Below, piece after piece: positions 1 to 4,219 of a DNA stretch of 9,101 nucleotides (positions are counted from its first letter, which is position 1; each line of letters begins with the position of its first letter). The notes below the pieces were generated by a model. That model did not search any database. It saw only the letters and a list, made by a program, of their open reading frames with translations, and had not been told where the DNA came from. This stretch comes from Synergistaceae bacterium (GTDB lineage: Bacteria; Synergistota; Synergistia; Synergistales; Aminobacteriaceae), in the NCBI GenBank assembly GCA_009778055.1, contig WRKN01000096.1, forward strand, positions 1 to 9,101, read 5' to 3'. The translations under genes and the position numbers were made by a program.

Positions 1-127
1 ACTAGACCACGGTATATTGGTGCTGCTGGGTACAAACAACGCGGTATTGATAGAGGTAAGGATTCCATCCGGCCTGACTATCGACCACGAAGGAAACATT
101 ACGATTCCTCTTAGTGGTGGTGATCCC
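1..127. repeat. Terminal direct repeat, left copy (circular overlap)
   Basis: The first 127 bases are identical to bases 8975-9101. An exact terminal repeat of this length, lying inside a coding region and continuing its reading frame, is what a k=127 assembler leaves when it closes a circle. It is best read as one stretch seen twice, not as two biological copies. Subtracting it gives a unit of 8974 bp. Confidence 0.95.
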
Positions 128-601
128 GCTGTTATAACAATCGCGGACACCGATGTTGAGGTTAGGGGTACAATCCGGTTCGACACGGATGAGAGCGGTG
201 ACGCGGTACTCGTCGTGGAGAACGCCACCATATTGACCCTTGACGGCACGAAGGTAGCTCTCACGGAAGGTATCCTGTGGGAGAGCGAAGATCCTCAGGA
301 AGTGACGGGTGAAAATGTCGCAGCCCTGAGTACGTCAACAGTCATGCTGATTGAGGTTGGAGCCGGCGGCGCTCTCATTACGTACGACCAGGTCGGCAAT
401 CCGGAGGAATACGCAAAGTACCCGGAAGGCAGGACAGTCAAGGAGGGTTCCATCCTCAGAGTAGATTCCGAAACCGGTGTGGTTACGGTAGAGTACGAAC
501 CCGATGACAAAAAGAAGTCCGGCTGCTCCACAGGCGCAGGCTCACTGTTGGCCCTTCTGGCACTCACAGGCATGAGCATCGTAAGCAAGAGGCGTCGTTA
601 G
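1..601 (+). CDS. 3' part of repeat-rich surface protein with Synergist-CTERM-like tail (continues from 9101/8974)
   Basis: This is the C-terminal part of the gene that begins at 5334. The frame enters at base 2 without a start of its own; the TTG at 17 is an internal Leu codon. The TAG stop is at 599-601. Joined across the overlap, the product is about 1413 residues, of which roughly the last 200 lie here. This part is rich in beta-prone, acidic sequence with no family I can name. It ends with a charged linker (DDKKK), then SGCSTGAG, a hydrophobic stretch (LLALLALTGMSIV) and SKRRR. Cys is about residue 1389, 24 residues before the end. That order (Gly-Cys-Ser, membrane helix, basic tail) matches Synergist-CTERM sorting signals, which are thought to be processed at the cell surface by a dedicated protease. 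The sorting assignment is by pattern and family knowledge; the missing 5' end is simply the window edge. Confidence 0.9.
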   Translation, partial: LDHGILVLLGTNNAVLIEVRIPSGLTIDHEGNITIPLSGGDPAVITIADTDVEVRGTIRFDTDESGDAVLVVENATILTLDGTKVALTEGILWESEDPQEVTGENVAALSTSTVMLIEVGAGGALITYDQVGNPEEYAKYPEGRTVKEGSILRVDSETGVVTVEYEPDDKKKSGCSTGAGSLLALLALTGMSIVSKRRR

Positions 602-640
602 AAACAGTAACGACCTAGAGAACCGATAACCAAACAAAAA

Positions 641-684
641 CAGCAGCCGGCCCGATTAATAAGGGCCGGCTGCTGTTCGTATTT
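641..684 (+). terminator. Strong hairpin after the surface-protein gene (copy 1)
   Basis: A perfect 13-bp stem (CAGCAGCCGGCCC with its complement) closes a 9-base loop (GATTAATAA) at 641-675, 40 bases after the stop at 601. It is followed by a broken T-rich tail (TTCGTATTTG). It probably ends transcription of the surface gene, although the tail is poor for a classical intrinsic terminator. The same hairpin recurs at 1671-1705 with one loop difference. Confidence 0.65.
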
Positions 685-708
685 GTAGGGGCGGCATGCC
701 GCCCCTAC
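685..708. repeat. REP-like palindrome A
   Basis: This is a perfect 24-bp palindrome beginning GTAGGGGCGGCA. It shares the GTAGGGGCG outer arm with the elements at 1709, 3486, 3945 and 4000, so it belongs to one dispersed palindromic family. It sits just after the terminator hairpin, as does the element at 1709. Confidence 0.8.
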
Positions 709-729
709 GTTGGTGACGGCAATATTAAA

Positions 730-764
730 ATTGAAAATATCAATGGAAATAATCGCGTAAGCGC
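730..764. repeat. 35-bp direct repeat upstream of the Rpn gene
   Basis: The 35 bases from 730 to 764 (starting ATTGAAAATATCAATGG) recur exactly at 1637-1671, so the pair brackets the Rpn nuclease gene. This copy also supplies the likely -35 region of the Rpn promoter. The arrangement suggests a cassette boundary or duplication scar; it is too long for a usual transposon target duplication. Confidence 0.9.
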
Positions 765-772
765 GGTATACT
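744..772 (+). promoter_or_regulatory. Candidate sigma-70 promoter for the Rpn gene
   Basis: A good -10 box, TATACT, lies at 767-772, with TGGAAA at 744-749 as a 4/6 match to the -35 consensus and a 17-base spacer. Transcription would begin near 779, about 30 bases before the TTG start at 811. The -35 lies inside the 35-bp direct repeat. Pattern only. Confidence 0.4.
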
Positions 773-810
773 GACGACGGTAATATAAACGCGATGGGAG
801 CTGATAAACA

Positions 811-1641
811 TTGAGCATAGAAGTGCCGGCGCTGCTGCCGGTTATTTCAGATTTTATATTTAAGCTCATATTCGGCGACCAGCGTAACGTGGATATACTC
901 GCGGAATTCTTGAAGTCCGTCCTGGATATTCCTGACACTGAGTACGACCGTATCACTGTTGTCGACCCTCACGTTAAAAAAGAATCCCAAAACGACAAGT
1001 ACGGCATACTGGATGTAAAGGTACACACCAAAAGCGGAAACGTTATCCATGTGGAGATACAAGTCTGGCCGATTCCGGAGATGAAGCAGCGGTCCATTTT
1101 CTTCCTGTCAAAGATGGTGACGGAGCAAATGGCTTCCGGGAAAAACCATTCGGACATCAAGCGGGTTGTATCCATCATAATAACGAACTATACCCTTGTC
1201 CCGGAGAACAACTACTACCACAATCAATTCCGTTATCGCTCCGACAAGGACGGGGCGGAGTTTACCAACCTGACGGAGATAAACAGTTTGGAATTATCCA
1301 AACTGCCAACTGACGCGGACGACACGGAGCTATGGTACTGGATGAAGTTCATCAAGTCAGACGACGATGAGGAGGTTTTGAATATGCTGGCTCAGAGAAG
1401 CCCACAGATGAGAAAAGCGGTTGGCGTTCTCAAGGAACTGTCGGCTGATGAGCGTACTCGTATGCTGTACGAAGAACGAGAGATCGCCCGGAGGGATATT
1501 GTTTCGATGGTGAATGGAGCTAAGAAGGAAATAGCCGGTAAACTTTTACATATGAATGTGCCAATTGACCAAATTGTAACAGCAACGGGTTTAACCCGCG
1601 AGGAAGTGGAGAATTTGGGCGTCTTTAACGCCGCGCATTGA
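811..1641 (+). CDS. Rpn family recombination-promoting nuclease / PD-(D/E)XK putative transposase
   Basis: The 276-residue product matches the Rpn/YhgA-like family, often named putative transposase or PD-(D/E)XK nuclease family transposase. Visible signatures are an N-terminal SDFIFKLIFGD segment (residues 13-23), a catalytic-type Asp at residue 68 (GILDVKV) and ExQ at 82-84 (HVEIQVWP). A middle part runs WYWMKFIK at 175-182, and a helical C-terminus resembles the family's short helix-turn-helix-like end (IDQIVTATGLTREEVENL). Family members cleave DNA and promote RecA-independent recombination in Escherichia coli. The length is normal and the active-site residues are intact, so the gene looks functional. 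TTG at 811 is chosen because GGGAG lies at 796-800 and the SDFIFK motif follows at once. It stands alone between direct repeats and hairpins; its stop codon lies inside the second 35-bp repeat. Confidence 0.9.
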   Translation: MSIEVPALLPVISDFIFKLIFGDQRNVDILAEFLKSVLDIPDTEYDRITVVDPHVKKESQNDKYGILDVKVHTKSGNVIHVEIQVWPIPEMKQRSIFFLSKMVTEQMASGKNHSDIKRVVSIIITNYTLVPENNYYHNQFRYRSDKDGAEFTNLTEINSLELSKLPTDADDTELWYWMKFIKSDDDEEVLNMLAQRSPQMRKAVGVLKELSADERTRMLYEEREIARRDIVSMVNGAKKEIAGKLLHMNVPIDQIVTATGLTREEVENLGVFNAAH

Positions 1642-1671
1642 AAATATCAATGGAAATAATCGCGTAAGCGC
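1637..1671. repeat. 35-bp direct repeat downstream of the Rpn gene
   Basis: Exact copy of 730-764. It contains the Rpn stop codon TGA (1639-1641) and abuts the second hairpin, sharing its last base with the stem. Because it includes the end of the coding frame, the repeat sits precisely at the gene edge. Confidence 0.9.
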
Positions 1672-1710
1672 AGCAGCCGGCCCGATTGATAAGGGCCGGC
1701 TGCTGTTTGT
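1671..1710 (+). terminator. Strong hairpin after the Rpn gene (copy 2)
   Basis: The same 13-bp stem as at 641-675, with loop GATTGATAA (one base different), lies 30 bases after the Rpn stop and is followed by TTTG. Its position suggests a terminator for Rpn. The reverse strand lacks a T-run, so it is less convincing as a terminator for the opposing sigma-factor gene. A REP-like element follows directly, as after copy 1. Confidence 0.6.
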
Positions 1711-1734
1711 AGGGGCGCGCATTGCGCGTCCGTT
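1709..1734. repeat. REP-like palindrome B (GCGCGCATTGCGCG type)
   Basis: This 26-bp imperfect palindrome has outer arm GTAGGGGCGC, centre ATT and closing arm GCGCGTCCGTT. Identical sequence occurs at 4000-4025 and, inverted, at 3486-3511 and 3945-3970. Confidence 0.85.
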
Positions 1735-1763
1735 GTGTTCTCCGGGGCGGGTGGCGCGTTTCT

Positions 1764-2312
1764 CTACCGCTTCATATGTTCCAGTATGGTTCGGATTTTT
1801 TTAACCCTGTTGGCTACGGCTTGTTTCGTGATTCCGAGCGCGCGGCCTATTTCCGCCAGCGAGCGTTCTTCGAGGAGCATCACGGCTATCTCGTAATTCC
1901 TCTCGTCGAGGCATCTCTTGATGTCGTGCATTATCTCCACGCGCCGCGTATCTTCCTCCGCCGACTTGTCGGGGACGGACTCCTCCAGGCTCGCGGAGCC
2001 GTCGTCACTCTCCGGCGGCGTATTGCTCCGCTCCGCGCATCCCTGGCGGAGTGTCCGTTCCGAGGCGTCCCGGATCATGCCCCGCAGGCAGGTGCGGATG
2101 CCGTGGTCGAGATTCTCCCGCTCGCGGGACTCCATCAGGCTCAGTACCGCCAGTATTCCATCCTGGAACAAGTCCTCGTATTCGACTCCGAACCCGTAGT
2201 AATACCAAGCGTAATACCGGGCGTATTTCTTTATCAACGGTGTTGCGCCTATCAAAATTGCGTTTGTTTCATCCTGGCTGTACTTCGCCTGATTACTTAC
2301 CAAATTTTCCAC
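1764..2312 (-). CDS. Small sigma-70-like RNA polymerase sigma factor
   Basis: The 182-residue product has the two parts expected of a minimal sigma-70 family protein. Region 2 spans about residues 24-62, with IKKYARYYAWYYYGFGVEYE and then EDLFQDGILAVLSL, the 2.2 core-binding signature. Region 4 has a helix-turn-helix at about 151-177 (SLAEIGRALGITKQAVANR). An acidic, Ser-rich linker (about 95-122) replaces region 3. It should redirect RNA polymerase to a private set of promoters. GTG at 2312 is used because AGGAGG lies 11 bases upstream; an ATG nearer that site is out of frame. It is the last gene of the minus-strand cluster, 37 bases after the peptidase gene. Sigma genes beside yvrJ are known from the B. 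subtilis sigO-rsoA locus, where the sigma activity is split over two proteins; here one chain has both regions. Its target promoters are unknown. Confidence 0.85.
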   Translation of the reverse strand: MENLVSNQAKYSQDETNAILIGATPLIKKYARYYAWYYYGFGVEYEDLFQDGILAVLSLMESRERENLDHGIRTCLRGMIRDASERTLRQGCAERSNTPPESDDGSASLEESVPDKSAEEDTRRVEIMHDIKRCLDERNYEIAVMLLEERSLAEIGRALGITKQAVANRVKKIRTILEHMKR

Positions 2313-2349
2313 TCTTGCATTAACCTCCTAAAATAATAAAGTAATTTAC

Positions 2350-2694
2350 TTAAATTGCAATATGAAGATAGTTATCACCTCCGCCGGATATTATCTCAGT
2401 AAAAACGATTTTCAGCGCGATTTCTTTCAAAAATTGCTGTTCCCTCGGCGACGCTGAAATATCCGCCGCCATGCCGCGCAGGTGATAGCTCGCCGCCGCG
2501 CCCCCGACGGCTTTGTTGCGCAACGGGCAGCGGTAGCCGCTGGTTATGATAAGCGGCCCGCCCCACGCCGAGCGCAGGGCTTCGAGCTTCAAAAGCAGCT
2601 TAGGGCACAGCTTCACCGCGCCGCAGCACCGGCACTGGAATTCCCTGAGCTTGAAGTGCGGCGATACCCGTATGTCATTGATCACCCCGCTCAC
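2350..2694 (-). CDS. M15-type (D-Ala-D-Ala carboxypeptidase-like) zinc peptidase
   Basis: The 114-residue product is a compact Peptidase_M15_3-type domain, the kind found in phage endolysins and small wall hydrolases that cut peptidoglycan peptides. Key features are FKLREFQCRCCG near the N-terminus (14-25), the ITSGYRC motif (50-56), SYHLRGMAADI with zinc ligands His71 and Asp78, and a C-terminal LHIAI supplying the third ligand, His111. A CxCCG cysteine cluster (21-25) is common in the family. There is no signal peptide or membrane segment, so export would need a holin-like partner or another route; the membrane mini-protein just upstream (YvrJ family) is an obvious candidate, though that is inference. 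GTG at 2694 overlaps the YvrJ gene by 20 bases; a second GTG at 2685 is possible. The overlap suggests translational coupling. Confidence 0.85.
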   Translation of the reverse strand: MSGVINDIRVSPHFKLREFQCRCCGAVKLCPKLLLKLEALRSAWGGPLIITSGYRCPLRNKAVGGAAASYHLRGMAADISASPREQQFLKEIALKIVFTEIISGGGDNYLHIAI

Positions 2695-2845
2695 CCCCCC
2701 GTCCGACCGCGAGCAGCAGCGCCGCCTCCAGCCGCGCCAGCGCGGCGGTCAGGTCATCCAGCCTGCGCTCCATGCGTATCAGCAGAAACGCGGCGACCAC
2801 AACGGAGAAAGAATTCTCCATGAGATTTTTCAAAAAATCCTCCAT
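2675..2845 (-). CDS. yvrJ: YvrJ family membrane mini-protein
   Basis: The 56-residue product begins MEDFLKNLMENSFSVVVAAF, then LLIRMERRLDDLTAALARLE. That is the YvrJ family pattern: an amphipathic start, one short membrane segment (about 12-24), then a conserved R-x-E/D-L-aliphatic helix. The last 15 residues (AVGRGGERGDQ part) are an unconserved extension overlapping the peptidase gene. ATG at 2845 is chosen because AGGAGG lies 12 bases upstream and because the family starts there; an ATG at 2878 in the same frame would place the ribosome site inside the gene. YvrJ function is unknown. In B. subtilis, yvrJ lies by the SigO/RsoA sigma genes, matching the sigma factor here. It is the first gene after the terminator at 2881-2910. 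Confidence 0.8.
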   Translation of the reverse strand: MEDFLKNLMENSFSVVVAAFLLIRMERRLDDLTAALARLEAALLLAVGRGGERGDQ

Positions 2846-2880
2846 ATCTAGTTGATACCTCCTAAAAAAACGGGACATCT

Positions 2881-2910
2881 AAAAAAAACGGGCGGCTGAA
2901 CGCCGCCCGT
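2881..2910 (-). terminator. Intrinsic terminator between DUF2922 and YvrJ genes
   Basis: Read on the minus strand, ACGGGCGGC, loop GTTCA and GCCGCCCGT form a perfect 9-bp GC-rich stem followed by eight T in all. It lies just after the DUF2922 stop and before the YvrJ gene. It should end most transcripts of the first two genes, giving less readthrough to YvrJ, peptidase and sigma. Confidence 0.85.
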
Positions 2911-2915
2911 ACCGT

Positions 2916-3125
2916 TTAGAACAATTCCATCGCGAAGCGCTGAATTACCGAGGCGCCCAGTTTTGCCGAGGGCTGGTAGACGAACGCGTCGCTTGAGATC
3001 ATCGCGTCCATCAGCGCTTTGGCGGTGGCTTCCGTCGCGTTGACATTGCAGGGCTGTATCGTAACCGTCCTTGTCTTGTCGTCCGCCGTCCTGAATTTCA
3101 ATACGAGAGCATTTGTCTCCACCAT
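2916..3125 (-). CDS. DUF2922 family small protein
   Basis: The 69-residue product fits DUF2922: ALVLKFRTADDKTRTVTIQP at the start (6-25), NATEATAKALMDAMISSDAF in the middle (29-48), and a short end. Family members are about 70 residues, small, probably alpha/beta and soluble, and have no known function. ATG at 3125 has AAAGGAGG with 8-base spacing, a near-ideal ribosome site. It lies 26 bases after the DUF1659 gene and shares its transcript; the two families are usual neighbours. The intrinsic terminator follows within a few bases, so this gene and DUF1659 may be expressed more strongly than the rest of the cluster. Confidence 0.85.
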   Translation of the reverse strand: MVETNALVLKFRTADDKTRTVTIQPCNVNATEATAKALMDAMISSDAFVYQPSAKLGASVIQRFAMELF

Positions 3126-3151
3126 GATTTATTCCTCCTTTTTAAGTTAAA

Positions 3152-3370
3152 CTAATAGACCAGAATCTCGGAGCGGCGCAGCGTTACCTGCTCCACCGGC
3201 CAGGGCAGAACGGCCTCGGCCTTAACCGCTATCTCCGCGAGAACCTCCGCGCTTGCGGTTCCCTTTACGCTCCCGAGCGACGAGTTCTTGTACAGAGTCT
3301 TGCCGCCGCTTATCTCCCCCGTGTCCATCCTGAAGTTCATGCTTCCGGGATTCGTTACGATGCTTGCCAA
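3152..3370 (-). CDS. DUF1659 family small protein
   Basis: The 72-residue product fits DUF1659: a beta-rich start (MNFRMDTGEISGGKTLYKNS, 11-30), the SSLGSVKGTASAEVLAEIA stretch (30-48), and an end LPWPVEQVTLRRSEILVY with the conserved V-x-x-V-x-x-x-x-S/R-x-x-x-L pattern. The family is about 70 residues and of unknown function, and is almost always next to DUF2922. The start is TTG at 3370 with AAAGGAGG 8 bases upstream. It is the promoter-proximal gene of the minus-strand cluster. Confidence 0.85.
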   Translation of the reverse strand: MASIVTNPGSMNFRMDTGEISGGKTLYKNSSLGSVKGTASAEVLAEIAVKAEAVLPWPVEQVTLRRSEILVY

Positions 3371-3423
3371 TTGAAACTCCTCCTTTTATTTTTGGTCTCG
3401 GACGCCGGCATGTCCTAAGCTAT

Positions 3424-3453
3424 ATAATTGGGTTGAAAAACGCGAATCGTCAA
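3424..3453 (-). promoter_or_regulatory. Weak candidate promoter for the DUF1659 cluster
   Basis: On the minus strand, TTGACG (3453-3448) and AATTAT (3429-3424) are separated by 18 bases. They lie 54 or more bases upstream of the TTG start at 3370. The -35 is 5/6 and the -10 is 4/6, with a TATATA just after it. If the cluster is driven by its own sigma factor, the true promoter may look different. Confidence 0.3.
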
Positions 3454-3485
3454 CTAAAGCAATTTGATTTAATGTATCTGAAAGC

Positions 3486-3511
3486 AACGGACGCGCAATG
3501 CGCGCCCCTAC
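3486..3511. repeat. REP-like palindrome C (inverted copy of B)
   Basis: Exact reverse complement of 1709-1734, lying between the DUF1659 promoter region and the mini-gene leader. It marks the interval as non-coding. Confidence 0.85.
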
Positions 3512-3588
3512 ATCGAAAATCCGCCGCTCCTGCTGTGATAAAATCATTTGCGGAGAGACGCGGTTTAGCCGCGGTGCTGTTTGGCAAA

Positions 3589-3613
3589 GGAGGATGCCTC
3601 CGGGAAAGGAGGT
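3589..3613 (+). promoter_or_regulatory. Alternative hairpins around the mini-gene ribosome site
   Basis: CCTCC at 3597-3601 can pair either with GGAGG at 3589-3593 (3-base loop) or with the real ribosome site GGAGG at 3608-3612 (6-base loop GGGAAA, extended by a G-T pair). The second fold would hide the site for the ATG at 3621; the first would free it. This is a visible switch-like geometry; whether it acts is unknown. Confidence 0.4.
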
Positions 3614-3620
3614 GATCTGC

Positions 3621-3737
3621 ATGAGGGAAAAAGCAAAGAGCCAGCTCGTTATTAAATGGCTGGCTCTTACTTTGCTTCTCGGAGCCGCAGCAAGGCTCCT
3701 TGAAGCTCTGGCGGATTTACTCCGCCTCCTTCTGTAA
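3621..3737 (+). CDS. Small Leu-rich hydrophobic peptide (possible toxin-like or holin-like)
   Basis: ATG at 3621 follows AAAGGAGGTGATCTGC, an almost full-length anti-16S match with 8-base spacing, and the frame runs 38 codons to TAA. The peptide has a basic start (MREKAKSQ), then VIKWLALTLLLGAAARLLEA and LADLLRLLL; 14 of 38 residues are Leu. It looks like one membrane or amphipathic helix. The coding RNA itself contains three perfect hairpins (stems 3636-3645/3659-3668, 3681-3686/3694-3699 and 3710-3715/3721-3726), and a folded segment with an intrinsic terminator follows. Strong ribosome site, tiny hydrophobic product and highly structured message are typical of type I toxins and small membrane peptides, but I recognise no family. 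An in-frame ATG at 3594 lies too close to its own GGAGG. It is divergent from the DUF1659 cluster. Confidence 0.6.
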   Translation: MREKAKSQLVIKWLALTLLLGAAARLLEALADLLRLLL

Positions 3738-3740
3738 CGT

Positions 3741-3800
3741 CACACTTGGCTGATTCAAGGTTTGGCTGAGTGTGAACGCACTCGGCCAAATCAGCCAAAC
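3741..3800 (+). ncRNA. Structured RNA segment downstream of the mini-gene
   Basis: TTTGGCTGAGTG (3761-3772) pairs with CACTCGGCCAAA (3779-3790) in 12 pairs including one G-T, across loop TGAACG. TTGGCTGA (3746-3753) then pairs with TCAGCCAA (3791-3798), leaving a 7-base bulge. CACACT/AGTGTG (3741/3769) and TTCAAG/CTTGAA (3754/3804) offer competing pairings, the latter touching the terminator stem. It may be the 3' UTR of the mini-gene or a separate small RNA. No known RNA family recognised. Confidence 0.45.
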
Positions 3801-3806
3801 AATCTT

Positions 3807-3840
3807 GAAGTCCGCCCGCTCTCAGGCGGACTTCTTTCTT
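3807..3840 (+). terminator. Intrinsic terminator of the mini-gene transcript
   Basis: GAAGTCCGCC (3807-3816) and GGCGGACTTC (3825-3834) form a perfect 10-bp stem over loop CGCTCTCA, followed by TTTCTT. It closes the plus-strand unit that begins before the 38-codon gene. Confidence 0.85.
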
Positions 3841-3875
3841 GAGCGCATTATATCATATATTTCGTCCCTGCCAAC

Positions 3876-3903
3876 GTAGGGTCGGGCTTCCATGCCCGAC
3901 CGT
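3876..3903. repeat. REP-like palindrome F (GTCGGGC type)
   Basis: GTAGG is followed by GTCGGGC, loop TTCCAT and GCCCGAC. It has the same GTAGGG start as the other elements but a different stem, so it is a second subtype of the family. Confidence 0.7.
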
Positions 3904-3914
3904 CTGGTCCCACA

Positions 3915-3952
3915 GGCCGGGATATAACGGACGGGCCGGGATATAACGGACG
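3915..3952. repeat. 19-bp tandem duplication
   Basis: The unit GGCCGGGATATAACGGACG occurs at 3915-3933 and 3934-3952 without a gap. The second unit runs into REP-like element D, so the duplication probably arose at the edge of that element. Confidence 0.9.
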
Positions 3953-3970
3953 CGCAATGCGCGCCCCTAC
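3945..3970. repeat. REP-like palindrome D (inverted orientation)
   Basis: Exact copy of 3486-3511 and the reverse complement of 4000-4025. With E it forms a head-to-head pair separated by 29 bases, a BIME-like arrangement. Confidence 0.85.
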
Positions 3971-3999
3971 AATATCCACCGACGCAGGGATCCACAGAT

Positions 4000-4025
4000 G
4001 TAGGGGCGCGCATTGCGCGTCCGTT
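4000..4025. repeat. REP-like palindrome E (direct orientation)
   Basis: Exact copy of 1709-1734, paired with D at 3945-3970. The pair could fold into one long hairpin around a 29-base loop. Confidence 0.85.
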
Positions 4026-4048
4026 ATGCTTGCGAAAAAACATATGTC

Positions 4049-4121
4049 GTAGGGGACGTCGCCCCCGACGTCCCGTTCGCACGGCCAAAAAAAACGGGAC
4101 GTCGAGGGCGACGTCCCCTAC
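4049..4121. repeat. Large inverted repeat of REP-like elements G and H (GGGACGTCG type)
   Basis: The arms at 4049-4077 and 4093-4121 are 29 bp each with one mismatch, separated by 15 bases. Each arm is itself palindromic (GGGACGTCG, 4-base centre, CGACGTCCC). This is a third subtype sharing the GTAGGGG edge, and it can form either one long stem or two small hairpins. Confidence 0.9.
4087..4117 (-). terminator. Repeat-derived intrinsic terminator for the repressor gene
   Basis: On the minus strand, GGGACGTCG (4117-4109), loop CCCT and CGACGTCCC (4104-4096) form a 9-bp stem; one G later comes a run of eight T. It lies about 100 bases after the repressor stop at 4220 and on the right strand to end its transcript. 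A REP-like arm thus appears to serve as the terminator. Confidence 0.65.
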
Positions 4122-4141
4122 ATAAATACTCATTTTGGGTA

Positions 4142-4189
4142 GGCTCTAGTCGGGGTGTAAGTCCCGGTTGAGCCGATAACTCAACCGGG
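4142..4189. other. Hairpin with a competing alternative fold
   Basis: CCCGGTTGAG (4163-4172) and CTCAACCGGG (4180-4189) form a perfect 10-bp stem. A rival fold pairs GGCTC (4142-4146) with GAGCC (4170-4174), enclosing CGGG/CCCG. No T-run follows on either strand. It is unlike the REP-like elements in sequence and I cannot name it. Confidence 0.4.
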
Positions 4190-4219
4190 CGACCCATAAC
4201 CGGGGCCGCGCTTATTATA

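Larger units (their letters stand above)
3841..4219. other. Non-coding interval filled with palindromic repeats
   Basis: This 380-base stretch between the mini-gene terminator and the repressor stop has no credible gene. It holds six palindromic elements of three types, one 19-bp tandem duplication and one separate hairpin, each listed on its own. A 103-codon minus-strand open frame crosses it but is made of translated repeats. Confidence 0.8.

Noticed and set aside
17..601. Independent gene starting at TTG 17
   Set aside because: The frame continues the gene from 5334 through the circular overlap; there is no ribosome site before 17.
730..1671. Rpn region as an insertion sequence with terminal inverted repeats
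   Set aside because: The flanking repeats are direct, not inverted, and Rpn proteins are not known to mobilise such units themselves.
1722..2336. 204-codon plus-strand frame
   Set aside because: Antisense of the sigma-factor gene, which has clear region 2 and 4 signatures on the other strand.
3364..3620. Upstream extensions and overlapping frames before the 38-codon gene
   Set aside because: They read through a REP-like palindrome and the DUF1659 promoter region; the strong ribosome site supports the start at 3621.
3876..4121. CRISPR array
   Set aside because: Repeats alternate in orientation, differ in type and have no regular spacers; no cas gene is present.
3822..4133. 103-codon minus-strand frame with Arg/Gly-rich product
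   Set aside because: It is a translation of the palindromic repeats and the mini-gene terminator, with no ribosome site and no protein-like pattern.
4142..4200. Group II intron fragment or integron attC site
   Set aside because: The GGGGTGTAAGTCCC stretch is vaguely intron-like, but there is no domain V/VI, reverse transcriptase or attC core motif.
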